From positions 310,001-374,000 of the forward strand of contig NZ_JAGENB010000005.1 of NCBI RefSeq assembly GCF_019991125.1: DNA of 64,000 bases, written 5' to 3'. Positions 34,069 through 42,762 of this stretch are shown here, piece by piece. Each line of letters begins with the position of its first letter. The stretch's first letter is position 1. The position numbers and the translations under genes are program-made. The notes beneath the pieces were generated by a model. That model was given only the letters and a program-made list of their open reading frames with translations. It was not told the origin of the DNA and did no database searches. The DNA is from Phyllobacterium calauticae. GTDB lineage: Bacteria > Pseudomonadota > Alphaproteobacteria > Rhizobiales > Rhizobiaceae.

Positions 34069-35969
34069 CAGAGGAAGCCAATCGAAATCCACGGGACGGC
34101 AGCCACGAGAATGATGCCGAGAATGAGGGCGGCGAGATAGCCCCAGATGGGCCGCATGCCCTCGTCGGGGTTGACCCGGCCAATGGCGCAGGCAGCATAA
34201 TAGCCAACGCCGAAGGGTGGGGCGAAAAGGCCGATGCCCATCGAAAGGATCACGACCATAGCGTAGTGCACCTCGTGCACGCCGACCTGCCGGGCGATGG
34301 GAAACAGCAGCGGGCCGAAAAGCACGATGGCGGGTATGCCTTCCAGAACGCTGCCGAGAATGATGAACGCGACAATCGAAACGGCAAGGAATGTGATGGG
34401 ACCGCCGGGCAGGCCCGTCATGGCGGCGGCAAGTTCGCGCGAGAAGCCGGACTGCGTCAATGCCCAGGCCATCCCGGTCGCCGCGCCGATGATCAGCAGG
34501 ATGGCGCCGGAAAGCGAGGCGGTATCCACCAGCATCGGCTTCAGCCGTGCCCAGTCGAATTGCCTGTAGATGAAAAGCCCCGCCACGATGGAGTAGACAA
34601 TGCCGATGGTCGATACTTCCGTTGCCGTCGCCACACCCTCGACCACCGAAGCACGGATGATGAAGGGAAGCGCCAGGGCGGGCAGGGCGATGACAAAAGC
34701 CCGACCGATCTGCCGTCCGGTGGCGCGGGTGACATGCGACAGGTCCTCATGGCGGTAGCGCCGCCAGACGACGAAACACAGCATCACAGCCAGGACAACG
34801 CCGGGAAGCAAGCCGCCGGTGAACAGCGCCGCGATGGACACGCCGGTGACCGAGCCGATGGTGATAAGCACGAGGCTGGGCGGAATGGTTTCCGTCTGTG
34901 CGCCGGTGGCGGAGAGCAGGGCAACCAGATCGCCCGGCTTGGCGCCGCGTGCCTTCATTTCCGGGAAGAGCACCGGCGCGACGGCGGCCATGTCGGCGGC
35001 CTTGGCGCCCGATATGCCGGAGACCAGATACATCGCGCCGATCAGCACGTAGGACAGGCCGCCGCGCACATGCCCCAGGAGGCTTGCCAGGAACTGCACC
35101 ATGGCGCGCGCCATGCCGGTCATTTCGATCAGCACGCCGAGAAACACGAAGAGCGGCACGGCGAGGAGAATGAGGTGCGACATGCCTTCGTCCATGCGTC
35201 CGATGACCACGATCATCGGCACATTCGTCGTCAGGGCGAGATAGCCGAACGTGGCAAGACCGAAGGAAAAGGCGATGGGAACGCCGCTGAGAACGAGGGC
35301 TGCGACGACACCGACGAAGAAGATCAGCAGATTGATGTTGCCCAGCGGCTTCAGGGAAGGTCCGAGCAGCCAGAAGACAAGCGTCAGCACGCCGATAAGG
35401 GCAATCGCCGTCACGACATGCCGCAGGTTCGACACCTGAAAGAGTTTGATAAGCGCCGAGACGATCATCAGTCCGGCACCGACGGGCAATGCCGCCGCCC
35501 GCCATGCATTGGTTATCTCCAATGCGGGCGTGGTGATGTAGGTTTCCTCATGGGCATAGTCATAGGCGGGGTAGACGATGAACAGGAGAAATGCCATTGC
35601 GCCAACAATGGCGATGACATCGAAAAATGCCCGGCGCTGCGGGTTCATCATGCCGACCAGCGCCGTCATGCGCATGTGCTCGCCGCGCCGGAACGCCACC
35701 ACGGCACCCAGCATGGCAAGCCACAGGAACAGGATCGACGCGAGTTCATCCGACCAGATCAGCGGTTGATGCACGACATAGCGGGCGATGATGCCGGCAA
35801 ACAGGATGACCACCTCGGCAACAACGAGGATTGCCACGGGAAACTCGACGAGATGGCCAAGCAGCCGGTCGAGTTTCGATGCGATGGAGTGGTCATTGCG
35901 GGGCGGGGGAGAAAGAATGCTTTCGCCCTCCGCCGCCACGGCGCCTTCGGTCAGTCTGATTCCTGCCAT
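34068..35969 (-). CDS. TRAP transporter fused permease (DctQM)
   Basis: 633 aa fusion of the small DctQ subunit (about 25-190, four helices, with the periplasmic loop region LIWSDELASILFLWLAMLGAVVAFRRGEHM) and the large DctM subunit (about 210-630, about twelve helices, with GVPIAFSFGLATFGYL and PPSLVLITIGSVTGVSI). Sodium-driven uptake of carboxylates or related acids with the DctP protein. ATG 35969 has AGGGG 10 bases upstream and follows dctP by 11 bases. The fused form is common in alphaproteobacteria. Confidence 0.9.
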   Translation of the reverse strand: MAGIRLTEGAVAAEGESILSPPPRNDHSIASKLDRLLGHLVEFPVAILVVAEVVILFAGIIARYVVHQPLIWSDELASILFLWLAMLGAVVAFRRGEHMRMTALVGMMNPQRRAFFDVIAIVGAMAFLLFIVYPAYDYAHEETYITTPALEITNAWRAAALPVGAGLMIVSALIKLFQVSNLRHVVTAIALIGVLTLVFWLLGPSLKPLGNINLLIFFVGVVAALVLSGVPIAFSFGLATFGYLALTTNVPMIVVIGRMDEGMSHLILLAVPLFVFLGVLIEMTGMARAMVQFLASLLGHVRGGLSYVLIGAMYLVSGISGAKAADMAAVAPVLFPEMKARGAKPGDLVALLSATGAQTETIPPSLVLITIGSVTGVSIAALFTGGLLPGVVLAVMLCFVVWRRYRHEDLSHVTRATGRQIGRAFVIALPALALPFIIRASVVEGVATATEVSTIGIVYSIVAGLFIYRQFDWARLKPMLVDTASLSGAILLIIGAATGMAWALTQSGFSRELAAAMTGLPGGPITFLAVSIVAFIILGSVLEGIPAIVLFGPLLFPIARQVGVHEVHYAMVVILSMGIGLFAPPFGVGYYAACAIGRVNPDEGMRPIWGYLAALILGIILVAAVPWISIGFL

Positions 35970-35980
35970 CGGGTGCGCCC

Positions 35981-36997
35981 CTATGTCAGCTGGCCGACGA
36001 CTTTTTCCAGAAGACCCCAGGCTTCCTCGCCATACTTGCCCTTCCATTCGGAATAGAAGCCTGCCTTGCGCAGGGCATCGCGGAAGGGCACGGGGTCCGG
36101 CGTGTTGAATTCAAGACCCTTGGTTTTCAGATCGGCCTGCAAGGTTTCGGTGAGCTTGGCCACGTCGTCGCGTTCGGCAAGACCGGCGGCGTTGATATGC
36201 TTGGCAACGACGGTTCTGATATCGTCGGGCAAGGCTTCCCAGGCGCGGCGGTTCGACAGGAACCAGAAGCCGTCCCACATATGGCTGGTCAGCGAGCAGT
36301 ATTTCTGCACTTCATAGAGCTTGGCCGTCGAGATAATGGCGAGCGGGTTTTCCTGGCCCTCGACAACTTTGGTCTGCAGCGAGGAGTACACCTCGTTGAA
36401 GTTGATGCTGGCGGGTGATGACTGGAAAGCGGTGAACATCGATGTCCACAACGGGCTGACCGGAACACGGATCTTGAAGTTCTTCAGATCATCCGGTGTG
36501 GTAATCGGCTTGGTGCTCGACGTAATGTGGCGGAAGCCGTTGTCCCAGATCTTTTCCATGGCGACGAGATTGGATTTCTCGATCTGCTTGCGCACATGGG
36601 CGCCGAGATCGCCATCCATCGCCTTCCAGACGGAGGCGCTGTCGGGGAAGGCAAAGCCGATGCCATTGATCGACGCCGCCGGAACGAGCGTCGACAGGAT
36701 CAGGCCGGACAGCGTGAAGAATTCCACCGCGCCGGAACGCAGCTGGCTGAGCGTATCCGTATCGGAACCAAGCTGGCTCGACGGGAAGATCGACAGTTCG
36801 AAGCGTCCGCCCGTTTCCGCTTTGATCTTGTCGGCGGCTTCCTGCGCCCGGATGTTCATCGGATGAGACACCGGCAGGTTGTTGGCGTATTTATAGGAAA
36901 ACTCGGCAGCATGGGCCGGACGCCGCATGATGAAGGGGCTGGCAACCAGCGTTGCAGCAGTGCCGGCCAGAACCTGGCGGCGTGACAGATTATTCAT
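35981..36997 (-). CDS. TRAP transporter substrate-binding protein (DctP)
   Basis: 338 aa DctP-family periplasmic protein. Tat-type signal MNNLSRRQVLAGTAA ending near AHAAEF. Typical TRAP features: NIRAQEAADKIKAETGGRFELSIFPSSQLG near 50-80 and the carboxylate-binding Arg region NFKIRVPVSP. ATG 36997 has GGGAGG 7 bases upstream. First gene of the five-gene operon; divergent from the IclR regulator gene. Confidence 0.9.
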   Translation of the reverse strand: MNNLSRRQVLAGTAATLVASPFIMRRPAHAAEFSYKYANNLPVSHPMNIRAQEAADKIKAETGGRFELSIFPSSQLGSDTDTLSQLRSGAVEFFTLSGLILSTLVPAASINGIGFAFPDSASVWKAMDGDLGAHVRKQIEKSNLVAMEKIWDNGFRHITSSTKPITTPDDLKNFKIRVPVSPLWTSMFTAFQSSPASINFNEVYSSLQTKVVEGQENPLAIISTAKLYEVQKYCSLTSHMWDGFWFLSNRRAWEALPDDIRTVVAKHINAAGLAERDDVAKLTETLQADLKTKGLEFNTPDPVPFRDALRKAGFYSEWKGKYGEEAWGLLEKVVGQLT

Positions 36998-37098
36998 GTG
37001 ATTTCCTCCCGAACAGCATGGCGCATTCCCCCGGAACTCATTGAACGAATGCAACCTCCATCGCATCTGTTCAAATCATAGGTCCATATTATAGAATG

Positions 37099-37116
37099 CA
37101 ATTCCTCCTTGAATTG
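37099..37116. promoter_or_regulatory. Inverted repeat upstream of the TRAP operon
   Basis: CAATTC-CTCCTT-GAATTG, perfect 6-bp arms around 6 bases, about 100 bases before the dctP ATG. Candidate IclR-family site for the TRAP operon. Confidence 0.45.
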
Positions 37117-37185
37117 GATAAAACCATAAACAAATACTGGTATCTTGCAATAATTTTTATGCCATAGTTCAATAGAACAACAAAA

Positions 37186-37204
37186 TGATCCACAATATGG
37201 ATCA
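37186..37204. promoter_or_regulatory. Inverted repeat upstream of the iclR-type gene
   Basis: TGATCC-N7-GGATCA, perfect 6-bp arms, ending 18 bases before the regulator ATG at 37223. A smaller GTTC-AATA-GAAC lies at 37167-37178. Candidate autoregulatory site. Confidence 0.45.
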
Positions 37205-37222
37205 AAATGCGTGTGGGAGAGC

Positions 37223-38092
37223 ATGGAAGAAAAGATGACGGCACCGGCCAGTCTCAACGGGTCGCAAAGTGTCGACAGGGCACTGGGTCTTCTCAGTCTT
37301 GTCAGCTATTTCGGCGATCAGGGCGGATCGCTGAGCGAGATTGTCGAGCAGGGCGGCCTCAACAAGCCGACGACGCGGCGACTGCTGCTTGCACTCATCC
37401 GCTCGGGGCTGGTCGAACAGGATGCGCAGACCCGGCGTTATTATCTCGGGCAGGAAGCCTATGTGCTGGGAACGCTTGCCACCCGCCGTTACGGCCTATT
37501 GCAGATCACGCGCGACAGCCTCAGCATTCTCTCCGCCAAAACGCAGGATACCAGTTTTCTCTCCATCCAGCGCGAGACCTATGCGGTGTGCCTGCACCGG
37601 GAGGAAGGCACCTATCCCATCCGCACCCATGCGCTGCAGGCAGGGTACCGGCATCCCCTTGGCGTCGGCGGCGGTTCGCTGGCCATCCTTGCAACGATGC
37701 CGGATGACGAGATCGATATCATCCTGGCCGCCAACGAGGCGGTGCTGCTTGCCGATTACCCCAATCTTCCGCCGTGGCAGATCAGGGAGGATATCGCGGC
37801 AACGCGGGAACAGGGTTTTGCCCTCAACCCCGGGCGTATCCTGGCCAATTCCTGGGGTATTGGCCTTGCGATCCATTTTCCGGATGGGCGGGCCGCCGGC
37901 GCGTTGAGCATCGCGGCCATCGACAGCCGCATGCAGCCGGCACGCCAGCAGGAACTGGCGGAACTGATGCGTATCGAGGCGAAAAAGATCGAGGCGCGGC
38001 TGGCCCATCTCCAGCCGCTCAATGACCGGCCGAAACGGGCTTCGGCGGCCGGTGTGAAATCCAGAGCACGACCCGAACGGATAAAAGCATGA
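37223..38092 (+). CDS. IclR-family transcriptional regulator
   Basis: 289 aa. Winged HTH at about 12-70 (SQSVDRALGLLSLVSYFGDQGGSLSEIVEQGGLNKPTTRRLLLALIRSGL) and a C-terminal IclR effector domain (about 85-255). Start uncertain among GTG 37211, ATG 37223 and ATG 37235, each with a purine-rich stretch nearby. Divergent from the TRAP operon and overlapping the acyl-CoA ligase start by ATGA. Expected to sense an acid or CoA pathway intermediate and control both sides. Confidence 0.87.
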   Translation: MEEKMTAPASLNGSQSVDRALGLLSLVSYFGDQGGSLSEIVEQGGLNKPTTRRLLLALIRSGLVEQDAQTRRYYLGQEAYVLGTLATRRYGLLQITRDSLSILSAKTQDTSFLSIQRETYAVCLHREEGTYPIRTHALQAGYRHPLGVGGGSLAILATMPDDEIDIILAANEAVLLADYPNLPPWQIREDIAATREQGFALNPGRILANSWGIGLAIHFPDGRAAGALSIAAIDSRMQPARQQELAELMRIEAKKIEARLAHLQPLNDRPKRASAAGVKSRARPERIKA

Positions 38093-39696
38093 GCAGCACG
38101 GACACAGCCCTGATCACGGCCATGTCGAAACGCGTGATGAACCTGTCCGGTTTCCTGGCGCAGACCGCCCGCCGTCTGCCTGAAGAAACAGGTTTTGTCT
38201 GGGGAGAGAAAAGCTGGAGCTGGCGCGAGCTGCAGCGGCGTGTCGATGCGATGGCTGCGGCACTGCACAGCGAATTCGGTGTCGTCAAGGGTGACCGTAT
38301 TTTGATCCAGTCGCAGAACTGCAACCAGATGTTCGAATCCATGTTCGCCTGTTTTCAGCTGGGCGCCGTGTGGGTGCCGACGAATTTCCGCCAGACGCCG
38401 GATGAGGTTGCCTATCTCGCCAAGGCGAGCGGAGCCAAGGGCATGATCTGCGGTCACCTCTTCCCCGACCATGTCGTGGCAAGCCGGGACATGAACCCAG
38501 ATCTCGCTTTCGTCATTGCCATCGGCAAGGCGGATTTCGGCGACGATTACGATGACATCGTCGCCCGCTTTGACGGCCGGAACGTTGCAACCGCCGCCGT
38601 CGATCACGACGATCCCTGCTGGTTCTTCTTCACGTCAGGCACGACGGGCCGTCCCAAGGCGGCCGTCCTCACCCATGGCCAGATGGCTTTCGTCATCACC
38701 AATCATCTCTGCGATCTCATGCCCGGCACGACGGAGAAGGATGCTTCGCTGGTCGTTGCGCCGCTGTCGCACGGCGCGGGCATTCACCAGCTGACCCAGG
38801 TGGCGCGCGGTGCGAAGACGATCCTGCTGCCGACGGAGAAGTTCGATGTTGCCGAAGCGTGGAGGCTGGTCGAGCGCTGGCGCGTGAGCAATATGTTCAC
38901 GGTGCCGACGATCCTGAAAATGCTGACGGAACACCCGTCGGTGCATGAGCGCGATCACTCCTCCCTGCGCTACGTGATCTATGCCGGTGCGCCCATGTAC
39001 CGGACCGACCAGATCCATGCGTTGAAGACGCTTGGGCCGGTGCTCGTGCAGTATTTCGGCCTTGGCGAGGTGACCGGCAACATTACGGTCCTGCCGCCTG
39101 CCCATCATACGTCGCAGGATGGTCCCGATGCACGGATCGGCACCTGCGGCTTTGCGCGGACCGGCATGCAGATCGCCATTCAGGACGATACCGGCCAAGA
39201 GGTCAATCCCGGCGAAACCGGCGAGATCTGTGTCATCGGGCTGGCGGTGTTTGCGGGTTATTACGACAACCCCGAAGCCAATGCGAAAGCCTTTCGCGAT
39301 GGCTGGTTCCGGACCGGCGATCTCGGCCACATGGACGAGGCGGGTTTCGTCTACATCACCGGCCGGGCGTCCGACATGTATATCTCCGGCGGTTCCAACG
39401 TCTATCCGCGCGAGATCGAGGAAAAGATACTCACCCATCCGGATATCAGCGAAGTGGCGGTGCTTGGCATTCCCGATCCGGTGTGGGGCGAGGTCGGGCT
39501 GGCTGTCTGTGTCGCACGATCCGGCAGCGCCCCCGATGGCGAGGCTGTCATGGCGTGGCTGACCGGCAAGATGGCGCGCTACAAACTGCCGAAGCGTATC
39601 GTCTTCTGGCCGGATATGCCCAAATCCGCCTATGGCAAGATCGCCAAGAAGCTCATCAGAGAAGAACTGATCCGGCGGGGTGAACTGGATAGCTAA
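38089..39696 (+). CDS. AMP-dependent acyl-CoA synthetase/ligase
   Basis: 535 aa ANL-superfamily enzyme that activates a carboxylic acid with ATP and CoA. AMP-binding P-loop FFTSGTTGRPKAAVLTHGQ near 182-200; the QYFGLGEVTG motif near 320 (where many family members have TE), DGWFRTGDLGHMD, and the C-terminal catalytic lysine in KSAYGKIAKKLI. ATG 38089 overlaps the iclR stop. Acts presumably on the acid brought in by the divergent TRAP system. Chain type of the substrate cannot be told; benzoate-like, short- and medium-chain acids are all possible. Confidence 0.86.
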   Translation: MSSTDTALITAMSKRVMNLSGFLAQTARRLPEETGFVWGEKSWSWRELQRRVDAMAAALHSEFGVVKGDRILIQSQNCNQMFESMFACFQLGAVWVPTNFRQTPDEVAYLAKASGAKGMICGHLFPDHVVASRDMNPDLAFVIAIGKADFGDDYDDIVARFDGRNVATAAVDHDDPCWFFFTSGTTGRPKAAVLTHGQMAFVITNHLCDLMPGTTEKDASLVVAPLSHGAGIHQLTQVARGAKTILLPTEKFDVAEAWRLVERWRVSNMFTVPTILKMLTEHPSVHERDHSSLRYVIYAGAPMYRTDQIHALKTLGPVLVQYFGLGEVTGNITVLPPAHHTSQDGPDARIGTCGFARTGMQIAIQDDTGQEVNPGETGEICVIGLAVFAGYYDNPEANAKAFRDGWFRTGDLGHMDEAGFVYITGRASDMYISGGSNVYPREIEEKILTHPDISEVAVLGIPDPVWGEVGLAVCVARSGSAPDGEAVMAWLTGKMARYKLPKRIVFWPDMPKSAYGKIAKKLIREELIRRGELDS

Positions 39697-39698
39697 GC

Positions 39699-40322
39699 TC
39701 ATTCCAGCATCCGCGCTTTCACCAGATAGCGCATCGGTCCCGATGTTGCGGCATCGAATGGCCAGCAGGTGGCAAGAACCAGATTCTTGCCGGCGGCATT
39801 CGTATCAATGCCGGACTGATCCCAGCGGACGACCGATGTTTCCGTAACCTGATAGGTGAACACTTTGCCGTCGCGCCGGGTAATCCGGACCGCATCGCCG
39901 ACCTGTACGTGCTTCAGAAAGGCAAAATGCGTATCGCGGTGTGCGGCATAGACGGCGGTGCCGTTGTCGCCTGCTTCTGCACTGCGGTCCACATGGCCGG
40001 GACCGAAGGCCAAGGCCTGTCCGCTTGCCCCGTGCAAGGCGATGGACGTTTCGCCGATACGCGGAAATTCAAGCCGCGCAACGGGCCAGGTGTCGGCCCA
40101 TGACCAGGGTTTGACCGGCTGGCCGGTTGCGACGCTCCGGGTAAAGGCACGGTCCAGAAGCACCTGCGCCACCATGGCTTTCGCGTGAATCCACAGGCCT
40201 TGGCTGACCAGTACCAGTCCGACCAGAGCCATCACGATCATTCCGGCCCGCAGGGCAGGGCGGAGCACCGCCCTGCCTTTCCACTCGGAGACGCCGTACC
40301 GTGTGCGGATCGTGCTCATCAT
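39699..40322 (-). CDS. Class GN (Gram-negative) sortase
   Basis: 207 aa sortase with an N-terminal membrane helix (about 26-48) and catalytic His128 (AAHRDTHF), Cys186 (LATCWPFDA) and Arg198 (GPMRYLV). This is the proteobacterial sortase class that comes as a two-gene system with a single VIT/vWA substrate. Its ATG overlaps the stop of that substrate gene by 4 bases. Acts at the outer face of the inner membrane. Convergent with the acyl-CoA ligase gene with 2 bases between stops. Confidence 0.9.
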   Translation of the reverse strand: MMSTIRTRYGVSEWKGRAVLRPALRAGMIVMALVGLVLVSQGLWIHAKAMVAQVLLDRAFTRSVATGQPVKPWSWADTWPVARLEFPRIGETSIALHGASGQALAFGPGHVDRSAEAGDNGTAVYAAHRDTHFAFLKHVQVGDAVRITRRDGKVFTYQVTETSVVRWDQSGIDTNAAGKNLVLATCWPFDAATSGPMRYLVKARMLE

Positions 40323-42583
40323 GCTTTCCCCATTGTCTTGCGGCTGAAGAAGAACAGCCCGGCGCTGGCGAAGAGCAGCAGCAACCCGGCGATCATGCGC
40401 AGTTCCGCATCGGTTGCCGTCTGCGGCAGGGGAAGCTGATCGGCAGGCGCCTGTTGGACAGCCGGCTTCTTGCCTGCCGCCAGCTTGGCAAACTGGACGT
40501 CCGGGCCATTGTCGAGGCTGGCCTTGCGTGTTGCCTGTTCACCGAACACCTTGTCGAAATCCCAGCCTGCCGGGAGATTGAGCGGAACGTCGGCGCGGGT
40601 CAGCGGCTTGTCCTGCGGCCGTGATGGATTTGTGTCGACGGCAACCAGACTGGTCAGGCGCGAGACGAGACTGTTTTCAAGCGCGAGTTTCAGGATGCGC
40701 CTGTCAGCTTCGTCACGGCTGATCTTGCCGAGGGTACTTTCGACCTCCGCATCGGAAATCTTGCGGCGGGCCCAGAGTTTTGACAGGCCTTCACCTTCAG
40801 CGGCCTTGGCAACCGGCAGCGTGACTTCCCATGGCTGCTTGCCGATCATGCCCTTGATTGTCAGGGTGCCGGAGAGCGAACCGAGCTTGGCGGCAATGAC
40901 GAGCGGCTCGCCACGATAGAGGTCAGGCAAGATAGCTGGCGTTACGTCAGCGTTGCCGGAGGAGAAGGTGGCGCTGAGGTTGGTGATGATGGGACTCTCT
41001 AGCTTGGCAAAGAGATTGCGCATGCGCTCGTCGACCTGATCCGTCGAGCCGATGGAGGTGAAGGTGCCACGGCCAAGTTCAGCGGCGCGGTTCATCAGAT
41101 AGTTGTTGGGAGCCGAGCCGATGCCGACCATGAAAACCCGTGACCGACCAAGCTTGGCGGCAATGGTATCGAGCAGTTGCTGTTCATTGCCGATGGCACC
41201 ATCGGTGAGGAACACGATCTGGCGGACAAAGGACTGATCGTTGGGGCGCCGGTCGTTGAGGGCTGCCTCCAGCGGTGCAAGCATTTCCGTGCCGCCGGAT
41301 GCTTCAAGGGCACCGACAAATTCACGGGCGGTGGAGACGTTCTCGCGGTCGGCGCTGACGGTATCCTGGAACAGCGAGGTCATGGTGTCGTCGAAGCGGA
41401 TGACGTTGAAGCGGTCAGCGGGTTTGAGGCGGCTCAGGGCATAGTCGAGGCTGGCCTTGGCCTGATTCATCGATGTTCCACCCATCGAACCGGAATTGTC
41501 GATGACAAAGACGATTTCGCGCGGGCGCTGCTCCTGCTTCTGTTCGATAACTGGCGGCGTCACATAGGCAAGGGCATAGTCATGCTTGCCGACCGTTTCG
41601 CGGAACAGGCCGACAGCGGGTGCCTTGGCATTCTGCGGTTTCCAGGTCAGTTCGAAGTCGCGGTCGGCGTGGTTGTCACCCGCCAGCGAGATGACCTGCG
41701 TCTGCGCATCAACGGTTTCGGTGTTGACGGAATGGTGATGGCTCTTCACCTCGCCGAGGGCAAATCCAGCCTGCAGACGAACCTTGATGCTGACCGGATT
41801 GACCGGGGCGTTGATGCGCGGATCAAGCACGGGCGGCGTGATCTTGCTGCGATCGGGGACAGGATCGGCTGTGGTGCCCCAGCCGGAACCATCGGCCGCA
41901 AGGTCGGCGGTCTGCGTGATCGGTGCAGGATTGTAGCGCGGGGCGACAACCAGCGGCACGCGCAAGGAAAATTCATCGCCGGACAGGCGCACGGGCTCCT
42001 GATAATCGATCTGGACAACAACCTGTTCGTGCGGGCCGATATTGGCGACGGAGTTGGTGAAAAGGTTCGGCCGCTGCTGTTCGACAAGGCTGGCTTTCTG
42101 GCCGGCTGCCTTCGCCGTTTCATAGATGGTTTTGGCTTCCTTCTTTTCCTTGATGTCACCGATGATCACGCGCTTGCCGACAACCATTTTCAGGGCGTGC
42201 ACGGCGCTGTCTTCCGGCAACGGATAGGCATAGACCGCCTCGACCCAGCCATTGGACGGGTTGGTGAATATCTGGGTGATACGGGCGCGTGCGGTGGGGC
42301 CGCTGACGACGATGTCCACATCGGTGGCCACGCGCGGGGCTTCGATGTAGCGGCCGGCTTCCGAGCTCTTCAGCAGAAGCGTGCCGGATTTGACGTCATC
42401 GAGGGTGACAAGTGGCGACCGGGCGGTTTCGGCATGCGCCGTCGCCAAACTGAAAAAGAATACGGCGAGCGCAATAAATGGCAGACCAACGACGTTGATC
42501 AACCAGAGTGCGTGGCAGGTACGGCGCAGCCAATGGGGCATCGCTCGGGGAGATTGCTGGGTATGGAAGGTTGCGGTTTTCAT
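40319..42583 (-). CDS. Sortase-substrate protein with VIT and von Willebrand A domains
   Basis: 754 aa. N-terminal signal/anchor (about 25-50), VIT domain (about 55-190), vWA domain from about 355 with a metal-ion site IDNSGSMGGTS (Asp362 onward), and a C-terminal sorting signal: LPQTA at 719-723, hydrophobic helix, then RKTMGKA. This layout matches the inter-alpha-trypsin-like target of proteobacterial sortases. ATG 42583 has AGGAG 8 bases upstream; a frame to 42610 is not needed. Expected to be cleaved at the LPQTA motif by the adjacent sortase; ligand and final location are unknown. Confidence 0.88.
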   Translation of the reverse strand: MKTATFHTQQSPRAMPHWLRRTCHALWLINVVGLPFIALAVFFFSLATAHAETARSPLVTLDDVKSGTLLLKSSEAGRYIEAPRVATDVDIVVSGPTARARITQIFTNPSNGWVEAVYAYPLPEDSAVHALKMVVGKRVIIGDIKEKKEAKTIYETAKAAGQKASLVEQQRPNLFTNSVANIGPHEQVVVQIDYQEPVRLSGDEFSLRVPLVVAPRYNPAPITQTADLAADGSGWGTTADPVPDRSKITPPVLDPRINAPVNPVSIKVRLQAGFALGEVKSHHHSVNTETVDAQTQVISLAGDNHADRDFELTWKPQNAKAPAVGLFRETVGKHDYALAYVTPPVIEQKQEQRPREIVFVIDNSGSMGGTSMNQAKASLDYALSRLKPADRFNVIRFDDTMTSLFQDTVSADRENVSTAREFVGALEASGGTEMLAPLEAALNDRRPNDQSFVRQIVFLTDGAIGNEQQLLDTIAAKLGRSRVFMVGIGSAPNNYLMNRAAELGRGTFTSIGSTDQVDERMRNLFAKLESPIITNLSATFSSGNADVTPAILPDLYRGEPLVIAAKLGSLSGTLTIKGMIGKQPWEVTLPVAKAAEGEGLSKLWARRKISDAEVESTLGKISRDEADRRILKLALENSLVSRLTSLVAVDTNPSRPQDKPLTRADVPLNLPAGWDFDKVFGEQATRKASLDNGPDVQFAKLAAGKKPAVQQAPADQLPLPQTATDAELRMIAGLLLLFASAGLFFFSRKTMGKA

Positions 42584-42762
42584 CGGGAAAGCTCCTGTTG
42601 GTGCTCCCATCGGGAAGCTTTCCCCATTTCATACATGGGCCTTTTTGCCGCCAGCGTAAGCTTCGGGAATGTTCCGCACGGCCGCGTCACGAGATGTCTT
42701 GCCCCCGACGGCCTTGTGTGGATATGTGAAGGAATGTACGTGATTTGACGGGAGCGAGGCCT

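Noticed and set aside
33906-36056. A 716-codon open frame on the plus strand opposite the TRAP permease gene
   Set aside because: It is exactly antisense to a clear DctQM protein; the translation is rich in His/Asp/Arg/Gln without any domain. This is the usual mirror of a GC-rich membrane-protein gene.
41177-42748. A 523-codon plus-strand frame opposite the sortase substrate gene
   Set aside because: Antisense to a protein with clear VIT and vWA domains; no recognisable features of its own.
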